DNA from: Euplotes aediculatus
Taxonomy: Eukaryota; Ciliophora; Spirotrichea; Euplotida; Euplotidae
Assembly: GCA_030463445.1 (NCBI GenBank)
Contig: JAQGFW010016958.1
Span: 1 to 25,879 of the forward strand
Direction: 5' to 3'
Length of the DNA stretch: 25,879 bases
Position 1 is the stretch's first letter; each line of letters begins with the position of its first letter. Position numbers and translations under genes: made by a program. Below the pieces are notes generated by a model that did not search any database, was not told the origin of the DNA, and worked only from the letters and a program-made list of their open reading frames with translations. Of the stretch, positions 1 to 9,900 are shown in pieces.

Positions 1-66
1 CAGCCAACATGGGCCAGGCTTCACCTTGCAATAAGCTGGGCTAGCCTGTTCGACATCAAACTGCAT
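1..66 (-). CDS. Possible partial exon running off the left edge
   Basis: Read on the minus strand, a 22-codon open frame begins at an ATG (bases 66-64) and continues to the window edge. It starts MQFDVEQASPAYCKV. The stretch is clearly richer in G+C than the 2.5 kb beside it, as the sure exons in this window are. Just upstream on the minus strand are AG dinucleotides that could be splice acceptors. I do not recognise the protein. It may belong with the open frame at 2637-2873, across an intron of about 2.6 kb, but no splice pair proves this. A non-genic origin is possible because the frame is short. Confidence 0.3.
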   Translation of the reverse strand, partial: MQFDVEQASPAYCKVKPGPCWL

Positions 67-2636
67 CTCTTTTAGCTATTTCATACTCTCAGTTTTCGTT
101 AAAAGTCAGATAGTATGTAATTAAAAAAAATCTCTGTGAAAACAGTTAAAAATTTTGTCACATTTTGAAAAAAGATTAAGCGTACACTGAATATTTCGAG
201 TAAAAATTCAGTTTTTTACTCTTTTTGATTTTCATAAATCAAGCTTTTCATAATAACCTATCTACATTGTTAGTGAAGAAACTATCTTTTAATAATCATT
301 ATTCATATTGATATTCGCCTTCTCCTCAATCATATTTCCTCCATAAATCCTGCAAACTTCGAAATTTTCTCTCTCAAAATACAATAAAATTGAGGACACT
401 TTTTGGAATTATGAAACATGAAGTTGAACTTAAGCTCTAAATGATACTAAGTAGTATTGACTTCGAGACGAATTGTGTTTACCTTACTTTTTAATAAAGA
501 ATGAGCAAGGTATCAAATTACTCCATAAAAAATATGATTGGTAAATCTCAGTTTTATGGACTCTTATGCTCATTTTCACTCAAATATAGTATAAATACTG
601 CAAAAGCTATGGTCTAATAAATTTTTATTTTAGGAAGTTTAGGTTGACTTTACGTTAACTGCATTTGATAATGTCTCTTGCACTATGATGTAAGGGATTG
701 CTTCTTTCAAATTCAGTTTGATTTCAATCCTCTTCTACTTTACTATTTTCTCATAAAATAGAGTATAAATAGATAAGCAGTTAAAAAATAATGTGTTTTT
801 AGTGGTAATTATAACCTTAATTTAAAATTTGAAGCATAATTAGCATTTTTATCAGCCAATTGATTTAGTATAGCTTTCTAAATTGTTTTGCTTCTAATCG
901 ATTTCTTAAGAATACTACAAAATTATGCTTTCAAAGAGAAAATATTAACTCATTTTCTGAGAAAAGCTAATGAAAATTTAGTTTAGTATAAACAGAGTGA
1001 AATACTCTAAAAACTTCATCTATTTTCAGAACAGAAATAATCTTAATGATATGCTAACTAAACAACTCTCGATAGCTTTATGAAAAAAGCATCAGTTAAC
1101 CATACGTTTAAGTTTAGATTAAAACATCGTGCATTTCTATTTGTTTTTGAGTTTCTTCTAGTTTTATCATTCTCTCTATAAAACAGTAAAAAGTATAAAC
1201 TATGTTGAGAAAGTATCTTACTATAAGTATGGACAAAATAAATATGATAGGTTCTATCTTCCATTTGTTTCTTTATATCATTTTAACGTATTTTGGACTT
1301 TAAAATACTTCACTGTTTCCCAACAAATGATAATAGTTTGTCTAAAAGATGCTTAAATCATGCCCTTAAACGCATTTTTATTATTAGTCTTTCAATTTGA
1401 TTAAATAATTTTCAGAGTATAAGCTAGAATATTGAGAGACTTATCAAGACTATAAAAATATATTAGGTAAGTTCACGTCAGCATTTCACATGCTTCTCGT
1501 GAGATTAGACTTCTATCTTTGATTTGACACGATTTTATTTAAATATCAACCTCTATTTTCAATATAAAATAACATGATTTTAGCAAAAGTTGTTGATGCT
1601 TTTATCAACTTTGAATTGTGATTACATATTATTTTCCACTAACCCTTTATTTCTAATAAAAATTTGTGACGAAAGCCTCTTTTTATTCAAATAAATACTC
1701 CTTCATCATATATTAGAGTATGTTTAGTAATTTAATTTATAAAGTTGAAGATAACAAGCAAGAATCATGTTCTTTAAATAACTATTTTACTTTAAATTAA
1801 GTAAATTTCTTATTTTGAATTTATTTAGTGCAATGTATAAAGTAAGTATTCTAATGAGTGATTCTTTAGATAAAAGTATTAGCTTAATGCCATTTATCCA
1901 GCATCTCCTGCTTAATAAAACTGTTGGTATCAGAGGACTTAGATAAAAGATATTTTGATAAATATTGCCTACATTTGAGAGAAGACAAATTTTAAACATT
2001 AAAAATACTTTTTTAGAATCTGAGAGAAAACTATATTTAATGATTTGATAAACTTCTGTTACTCTTAATTCACATCAAATATAAAAATTTCTAAATCTTA
2101 AAAAGTCAATAGAATCTAAATAATCTCCTTTTTTACCTCAACTCAAGTTTTGGTAATATAAAGAGTTTTAAAGCATTCTTACTTTTTTAAATCTTTCTGA
2201 ATGAACACTTGCACTATTATTCAAATTGAGAAGCTTATTGTTCTATCAACTACTTTTATCTTACATTTACATGAGAATAAATATATTCGTTCAACAACTT
2301 CAACTGCTTTTGAAAATTATAGATAAATATTGAGAAACATCGGTCTAAATTAAAAGAATAAAGTTTGTTAATATTTAAAAATATGTTGAAACAGTAATTA
2401 AAAATCATTGTTTTAATTTTGTTATTTTACAAATAAGATATCACTCCTTCATTAAAAATTATACCCAAGCTGTAATTATTTTATGTTGGCATACAAATTA
2501 AACTCAGTCTTCATCTTTTATTGTGACTTAAATGTTTATTTGTAACTATTCACTCAGCAAATTTATATCGAAATTATGAAACTATACATTAAATACTAAC
2601 ATATTCATAAATAGCTTAAATTTTGAAAATAAATTA
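67..2636. other. A+T-rich stretch without a recognisable gene
   Basis: About 2.6 kb of A+T-rich sequence with frequent TAA and TAG in all frames. Two minus-strand frames of about 70 codons (around 1058-1264 and 1787-1999) are made mostly of Ile, Leu, Asn, Lys and Phe codons and show no motif; I take them as chance or as decayed sequence. By analogy with the calcium channel gene, it could be a long intron of a minus-strand gene whose exons lie at each side. Confidence 0.4.
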
Positions 2637-2873
2637 AAGTAAATAACGATGATAATTTAATGTTCAAATGCACAATGCAAGTCAGCATTTATTACTTCTC
2701 TCAGCTACGAACACATCGTCACTGATTTTTCTAGGCATAGCCTGACGAGTTTCGTTGTGAGTCCAGTACTTTGCCACTTGCTCTTTTGAAACCAATAAGA
2801 ATTTGGAACCAACATGGATTAGATCTCTTTTATAGTTTCGATTGGGTCTATCAAGTGCCCTATTTGATGCTAT
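2637..2873 (-). CDS. Unassigned minus-strand open frame, possible exon
   Basis: A minus-strand frame stays free of TAA and TAG for about 79 codons in a G+C-richer island. The best part reads HVGSKFLLVSKEQVAKYWTH and continues with a polar, protein-like composition. An internal methionine at the start of MPRKISDDVFVAE could be a start codon. A GTAATA after the AGA codon of VAER could be a donor towards the frame at positions 66-1. The opposite strand is also open here for about 50 codons, beginning MHNASQHLLLL, which weakens the call. It lies head to head with the acidic plus-strand frame that starts at 2891. No family was recognised. Confidence 0.35.
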
Positions 2874-2890
2874 TTAACGAATACTTATAG

Positions 2891-3353
2891 TGAAAGAGCC
2901 AGCAGACGATAGCAATTTCCAAAAGTCACTGCAGGACAATTCGGAGACTGAACTCAATCATTTAATCGGAGAAGTTTATGAGACACAGAAGGAAGAGCAG
3001 AAGGAGTCAGATGCGTAAGTGCCATGTTATCAACTCTCATCTTCATATAGACCCACATTGCTCAATGACAAAGAAGAAACTAAATACTTACAGAAGAACG
3101 ATCAAGAACATAATCATGTAAATGAGCTCTAATTACTTTCATTTAGGATTTGAAGCCTTTCGAAAGAAACCACGATTCAGTAAAAGAAGATATCTCTAGA
3201 GAAGAAATTAAGGAGAGAGACCATGATTTTGAGCAGAATGAAAATGATTCAGACAGTTTTATTGATAATGAGAATCTTCAAGATGACTTTACTAATGATC
3301 CATCTAATCAGATTCTAGTCTTTGATTATAATGATGTAAAAGAAGAACTATAA
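2891..3353 (+). CDS. Acidic, low-complexity open frame with two tiny introns
   Basis: Three exons are proposed: 2891-3014, 3051-3117 and 3147-3353. The introns are 36 bases (GTAAGT to CATATAG, 3015-3050) and 29 bases (GTAAAT to ATTTAG, 3118-3146). Splice phases match (2 then 0) and give about 132 codons ending at TAA 3351-3353. The product is rich in Glu, Asp, Lys, Asn and Gln with no membrane segment, so it is probably disordered. There is no ATG in the first exon. Splicing of an upstream exon ending in A to the TG at 2891 would form ATG, but the needed donor, GTGCCC, is weak. Immediately downstream, in another frame, acidic sequence continues into a broken transposase. This frame may therefore be the N-terminal part of that transposon gene rather than a host gene. 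Confidence 0.5.
3015..3050 (+). other. 36-base GT-AG intron
   Basis: Starts GTAAGT and ends CATATAG. Removing it joins GC with A to make an Ala codon and keeps the acidic frame open; left in place, it brings TAA into frame at once. Confidence 0.6.
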
Positions 3354-4440
3354 ATATGAAAAAGAAATTAGATAACATCAAGATAAAAATGAAAGAGAAA
3401 TTATAGCATTCAAATAAAATCAAATAAATCATGGAGGGCTTGATTGTACAGAATATCAGCAAGACAAAGATCACACTGAAGAAATAAAAGTAATGGATGA
3501 TTCAAGTTTCATAAGCATATTGTCAGACTGTGGATACACCAAATACATCAAACAAGAATATCACAAATTATCAATTGAAGTTTAAGATAGAAGGTCGTAT
3601 TTGAACTAAAGGAGAAGATATTAAATTGAGCAGTTCAACCATTCATAACATAATAAAGGAGCTTATCAAAGAGAACTATAGTGGGAGACTCAGTCTTAGT
3701 AAACGTTTCAGTAAGCTGATGCAATCTAAAGTGATTCATCAAAATATTAAAGCATATTTAAATGATGCTACTAGCCCCTATTGAATTAAAGATCTATAAA
3801 ATATGTTGCAAAAATGCATAGAATTCAGCTTCAATATCATCAGTATAAAAATTGTATCTAGAACAAGTTGGAATTATATTACAAAAAAGAGGAAACAGAC
3901 CATGAAATTTAAACTTAAAGAGGCAAAACCCACTTAAAGAACTTAATGCTATTCAGATGATGATGATGATAGGCAGAACTAATATTATCAACATATATGA
4001 AAACTGTTTGGGTAAAAACACTATAATCTGCTATTCTTGGTTTCGCAAAGGAAAGAATTGATATTTAACCAACACAAAATTTGAAAATAGTATTTCTATT
4101 ATAAGTGATATCTGAACGAATGGATTTGCTTGCAATGCAATTTAATATGAAACAATAATTATAGATTTTTTATTTTTAAATAAACTATCAGAAGAGATGA
4201 GAGCTCAATCTACTCTTGATTTATTTAATTGCATCATTTTAATGGATAATTGATCTATTCATAAATCAAAGCTAGTGAGAGATAATTTCGCATGAAATAA
4301 TTCAAAAGTGTACTTCAACATACCCTACGCTCCTGAACTTGTGCCAATATAGAGATGTATTTCTCAATTTTAAAGAGATCTATTTATAAAAGATGAAAAG
4401 AGCCAAATATTAGTTTAAAGAATTTATATAAATTATATCA
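3352..4440 (+). pseudogene. Broken Tc1/mariner-type (DDE_3) transposase
   Basis: Three frames each carry part of a Tc1/mariner/IS630-type transposase, which cuts and pastes its own DNA. Around 3520-3583 is a helix-turn-helix-like start (GYTKYIKQEYHKLSIEV). Around 3629-3790 another frame carries SSSTIHNIIKELIKEN. From 3975 to about 4440 a third frame carries the catalytic core: CYSWFRKGKN, then ISIISDI, then MDN-TGA-SIHKS at 4242-4268, then IPYAPELVPI at 4320-4349. The second catalytic Asp (4245-4247) is kept. The first Asp of the usual DE pair appears as Tyr in IYEN. The position after VPI, normally the third acidic residue, is TAG. With two changes of frame and several in-frame TAA or TAG codons, the enzyme is dead. 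The TGA at the small-residue position of DN-x-SIHKS fits Cys better than Trp. I did not find clear terminal inverted repeats. Confidence 0.85.
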
Positions 4441-4623
4441 ATGAGCACCCTGGATGTTGATCAAATGAAGGTGATAAACATTTGGAAAGAAATGGTTAAA
4501 GAGCTGAAAACATAAGTTGACGGAATTTCTGAATATTTTCATCCTACACGAATAGTGAAATTTGAATAATTTATTGTTCTCAATATTATTTATTAATATA
4601 ATTATTTACTTTTATTTAGTGAA

Positions 4624-4658
4624 ATTGAAGATTTGAAGATTTGAAGTTTTGCAAATCT
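4624..4658. repeat. Short tandem repeat with a hairpin after the transposase relic
   Basis: Three near-identical units, ATTGAAG, ATTTGAAG and ATTTGAAG, run from 4624 to 4646. The last unit overlaps an inverted repeat, AGATTTG (4637-4643) with CAAATCT (4652-4658), that could form a 7-bp stem with an 8-base loop. Its place about 200 bases after the transposase core suggests a possible element end, but no partner was found on the left side. Confidence 0.45.
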
Positions 4659-6782
4659 CATAATAACAACCACAAGTTGCTTTCTAAATATCTTTATGAT
4701 TTCAGTCTAAAAACATAACTTGAAATTTAAAATTAATATATTAAAGATTCTTAAAAAAAATAAAACTAAATATAATTGCGTATCATTATCAAATACCTTT
4801 TACTTTTATATGAACATTCGAATATAGTTCTAATTTTTAATGAATTTTGGAATTAAATTTCTTATGTTTTTAAGTTATTCTCTTTTCTTTTGGTTGCTTT
4901 TTAATTAAATAAAAAATTTTAAAATATAAAATAATAAAATAAAAGCATTAAAATTTTTATTTTAAAATTAATTTAAAATAAGAAAATATTTTCTCATTTA
5001 ATTAACAGGAAAATAAAAGTTAAAATATGTTTTAATAATATTTTAAATCTTTAAAATATAAAATGTGTAATCAATCAGAAAAAATGATGGAGAAATTTTA
5101 ATTGGATAATATTTGTTTAAATTTAGTTTGAATTCAATTCATGCTAAAAATATATTATTTAAAAACAACTGAAAGTATAAATACTATTATCAAGCTCAAT
5201 ATATTTATTTAATCATGATTCAAAGTAAACTTATTAATTTGAGTTTTTTGATTCTATTATTATTGTGATCTTATTTTATCACTTGAGACCTTAATGACGT
5301 ACTTTATCAATAGTCAAAAAAATTTCCCAAAGCAATAAGTGATAGCAGCATCAATGGAGATTAAGTATGACTAATAAATGATTGCTTCGAATTTCAAGAA
5401 TTTTGTGGGAAAAGATGACTCATCCATTCAATTCTCAAGTCTTTGTAGCATATTTAAAAAAATATTATGTTAATATTTTAAATTGAGAAGTATATAAAAT
5501 TTTTAAGACAAATTTAAAATATTCTAAAAAATTTAAGTATCAGCATAAAAGACAAGTCTTGACTAAAAATATATTTTGTCATAAAGCTATTTTGTATAAG
5601 GTTAACCAGAAAAAATTCAAATTTTAATAGTTAATGTTTACAAGTCCTACAACAGTAAAAATACAAAGACCAATACTCATGGTTTCTAAAAATTCAAACT
5701 ATACATTTATTGACTTACTTTTTCCTGTTCTATCAATATGATAATGTTAATGTCCTTTAACGGAACTTAATTTTGAGTGTTTAGAATTGAAGATAAGAAA
5801 GAAGAGGTATTTAAGAACTATCTTCTGTGCCTGTTGAGCTGGTTGAAAGATCAAAACTCTTTTATCTCATAAAGGCTATTATCTTATTAGGTAATTGATC
5901 CTCTCATCGGTGCGGGCGAAGAACATACGTAATGAGAAAATCAAGATACATTTATTATTATCAACTATAATCAAGCCCAATTATTAAAATATTCGAAAAT
6001 TTTTTTAGTGCATTTAAAGCTCATCTATAGAAGATTATAATTATTAAAAATCTAAATTTAAATTTTCAGAAATTATTTCGCATCTTATGATCAGCTCTGT
6101 CAATTATAGATGCTTGCGAGATACGCAACTATTTCATACATTTTACAATAGACGTAAGAATTTGTATTAAATTAAATTCTTCAAAATATAATTGAAATTC
6201 TTTAGTTTCGATAATATTAATTTGATTTAACAATCATAATTAGTATTATCATTAAAACTATGTTCAATCATATTGTTAGATTTAGCTTACCAGTTATAAT
6301 GTTAATTTAAATCTTTAAATTTATATCTTCATTCAAAGATTATTAAGATTTATTAACTTTCAGAATATCAAAAAAAATTTCAATTTTGATATTTTAATTA
6401 AAATTTATTTTTTGATTTTTCAATTTTTCAATTTTCTTTATTTCTTTTAAATATAAAAATGGAAACTCTATTTTCATCTGCACTTTTCGAATTAATTTTT
6501 CAACTTTTCAGTTCAGATTAACTATCAAATTTATATATAAATAACTTAAACTTTATAGCATTTTCTTAAATTTTGATGCATAAAAATTTATAATCTCAGC
6601 TACATTTTGTATTTGCTTAGTTCTAACGTAGTTGTAATTAAGCATCTATCATCTAGTTGCAAAAAAAAATGAATTCATATTCCTATGCAGCTTGCAATAG
6701 TTGCACATAAATGGTCCTGCTTTATATTTTTACCCTCTATTCGTCACTACATTTTCTATTTCATATTTTTGTAGACGAGAAA
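4659..6782. other. A+T-rich interval with short coding-like islands
   Basis: Mostly low-G+C sequence, but with islands that look coded. Around 5380-5450 the plus strand reads NFVGKDDSSIQFSSLCSIF. Around 5786-5806 and 5891-5928 two pieces can be joined in phase by an 84-base GT-AG intron to give IEDKKEE then VIDPLIGAGEEH. Around 6070-6151 there is a frame ending at a GTAAGA donor that reads SIIDACEIRNYFIHFTID, while another phase there reads NYFASYDQLCQL then TAG. These readings compete, so I cannot build one gene. They may be the last exons of an upstream gene or remains of a mobile element. The last 600 bases (about 6160-6782) show nothing beyond A+T-rich sequence and may hold the promoter of the channel gene. 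Confidence 0.4.
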
Positions 6783-6917
6783 ATGGAGTATGAAAAGAAC
6801 ATTCAAGATCACAAGGAAGATGCATGGAAAATTAGAATGCAAGAACTGGAGTCACTGCAAGACGGATACTTGAACTACTATGATACTGTCAGAATAATTC
6901 TGACTGACTATGAAGAT
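6783..6917 (+). CDS. Channel exon 1: N-terminal beta-trefoil start
   Basis: Forty-five codons from ATG 6783 to a GTGAGT donor at 6918. LNYYDTVRIILTDYED resembles the first strand of the IP3-receptor suppressor domain, where animal members have a block like FLHIGDICSLYAEG. An in-frame ATG at 6711 would add a hydrophobic stretch (MVLLYIFTLYSSLHFLF), but TTTTTGTAG just before 6771 looks like an intron end or untranslated sequence, and the family has no signal peptide. If that TAG is a real acceptor, a further upstream exon exists that I did not find. Confidence 0.65.
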
Positions 6918-9900
6918 GTGAGTGCAAGTCAATTTAAACTTACTAATGTTGTTTATTATTGTAAATGCTATATTTGCATAGACCTATAGATTATGTTGTA
7001 CTATATATTTATTTTTAAATAGCTAAGACAAATCAATATAAGTGGTTTTTTGAGGATATAAAATTATTGAATTAAATTTAAGCAGCTTTAAGTATTTTTA
7101 AAACCTTCTTTTTAGAATTAACTATTATATAGACTTAATAATGTACATTTAATTGAATCTGGTTTAAATTTATAATCCATCGCAATTATTAATTTATAAT
7201 CTGGTGCTTTTAATATTCAACGAGTAGATTGTAATGAGAAACATATTTAAGATAAAACTATAAAATATATAACGTAAATGCTATCATAAAAAAATCATAT
7301 AAAACGTAACATTAAATGGTGTAATAAAATTAAGAAAATAAAATGATATAAAGAAAATTAGAAATAATTAAAATTAATGAAAGTATATTTAATTAATCAA
7401 AATTGCATATTTTCATAGTTTATTATAATTAGCATGCGTGCATAGCATTTGATATATTTGGTTGTAGGGTACATGTATTAAAATATTTTTAATTTATACC
7501 TTTAGAAGTGTAGAGGTATATGTATTAACAATCAAGACCTAATGAAGTGCAGAAATTGAATTTTAAAGACTTTAATGATTTTAGAGACCAAAAGTTTGTC
7601 AATTTCTACTCAAAGAAAAAACACTAGAACAATATCACTATATTTATACAATAGAGTAAATGAACTTAAAGATATAAAAGAGAAAACATATTATATATTT
7701 TGAAAAATCCTTTGTAACTTCAACAGATAAAAAATTGTTAGTCACTTTGTATTTGACTTAACGAGATATCTATTTAAAAGAAGCTTTCAATAAGATTAAA
7801 GATTCTATTTTCATACTTGAAATCTAAACGAAAGGATATTAGAATGTCTTCAATATGTAATGAAATAAAAGAGTTTTTAATTACAAAGCAGCTTCATTAG
7901 GTCAATATACTCTCTATTTTATCTTTAAAATGTTGATGTTAATTGAATTTCAATATATGTGTTTAGTATATCACGATAGCATATGTAATGACAACTTGTT
8001 TCATTTATTTAAAAAAAAAATTTATTAACAATAATAAAATCAAAGCTGTGAGATTTGTTTATAAAATTTTCATTAATATTTTGAATAATTGAGTATTTTA
8101 CTTAATTGTTAATAACATTTTTGTAAATGTTTTAAAATAAACTAACTTTGAATTTTTGGAGAATCTATAAATACTACATGAAAATATAGATCGAATGACC
8201 ATTCTCATTATTTTCGTATTTAAAAGAAATATAACAGAGACAGTTGATTCATTTTTAAATTTTTCATTTTTGTATTGAAGCAATTAAAAGAGATCCTTTA
8301 GCAAAAATAATACTATTTAAAAAGTAATCAACTAGCTCCTTATAAGCCATGCGCTTAGACTTTATTTTATTTTGATATTAATATATTAATTTACTTTGAT
8401 TTTGATAGTTTTTATCGACAAAATTTATTTAAATATTCTTACTTTATTTTTAATATGAATTAAAATATGTTTGTTGCATCTACAACACTATATTTATGAT
8501 TTAAATATGCTAACTAGGTTGCAAATTTATTTTATTACTTTTAAGCATTAACATATGGTCAAGCATCATGTATAGTTTAAAAATAATCAATAAATTTGTC
8601 TAATCTTGCTCAGTACATACGACCTTATTTAAATTTGTATTCTGAATATTCAGAATACTTCTTTTTTTGAAAAGTGATGAATTCGCTTTAAATTTATCAG
8701 GATTATTATAATAATAAATTGTGTTTATTGATGAAATTTAATTATTTAGCATTAACTAATTCCATTAGTAGGATATAATAAATTGCTTACAATAACAAAC
8801 AAGGAAGACAATAAAAGTCTTTCGCTATTTATGAGTTAATTTGATTTACTCTCGAGTAGTTAGGCTGTTGTAAAATCTTCACAAAATACTTAGAATCATG
8901 TAATATAGCATTCTGATAGATTGTATGCTTTTTAGATTAAAAATGTAGAACTTTTATTTTATTTTAATTTATCATTTTAAATTTAAATAGAAGATTCTAG
9001 CTGTATGACTATGATTATTAAGAAGATAGATAAAATATTTAATCATATCAAATTCTAATAAAATTTATTATCTGTTTTTTAGAGTTTAAATTAAGATTAG
9101 CCGTCTCAAAATAGAAATCTTGGTTTAATAATAACCTTATAAATTTGAAGTTGTTGATATTATTTTGAGACATTGTGACAAACAATTTAATGCTCACCCT
9201 AATTTAACTACATTTAGGTTGAAGGAACAATTCCAAAAGAATACTATTTATTCAATAATATCTCGTAAGTTTGGTAAATTCGGATAATGAAAGAACAAGA
9301 GCTGATTTAATAACTGATGAGTGCTTTTGAACATAATAATGATATTAAGTTTTTACCTGTATTGATCGAATAGTCTAACTTGTATTTATAAAGACAGTTT
9401 GTCCTATTCATAAAAAATCAAACTCAATTTGAAGATTTTTATTGAATAGCATAAACTAAGAATAGGTAATTTAATTGTAAATTTCATAACTGAATTTATT
9501 TTTAAAAAAATTTAACCAATTTAGATATTTAATTCAATCTCAAATGTATTTTTAATGGAGAATAGATTCTGAACTGACTTAATATTTTACTAGAGGTCAC
9601 ATGCTTTTAAAATTCAAAATTTGTTGCTAAAAATACTTTATCTTGAAAGCATTGTATTTGACGAGTAGGAACACAAATTAATAGATCATCATTTAATCTG
9701 TAAGACTTTAGTGAGTGAGTAGGATAAAAGGAGTTAGTGATTTCAGATGAAGAGCAAAGATAAACAGATATATTTGCTAGATTATTTAATTCATAGTGAT
9801 ATAATAAATTAATAATTCTATTATTCCAGAGTTCTTAAGTTGAGATTAAATAAAATTGCAAAGGTTTATGAGCATTATAACAAAAATAAGACTTTATCAA

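Noticed and set aside
3340-3365. A programmed +1 frameshift, as known in Euplotes, rescuing the acidic frame into the transposase
   Set aside because: The known shift site has AAA before TAA or TAG; here CTA precedes TAA, and further stops follow soon after.
6711-6782. An earlier channel start giving a signal-peptide-like N-terminus
   Set aside because: The family has no signal peptide, and TTTTTGTAG just upstream of the chosen start looks like an intron end or untranslated sequence.
6556-6971. An excised element bounded by TATAGC and GCTATA
   Set aside because: Such hexamers recur by chance in this A+T-rich sequence, and the interval would remove exon 1.
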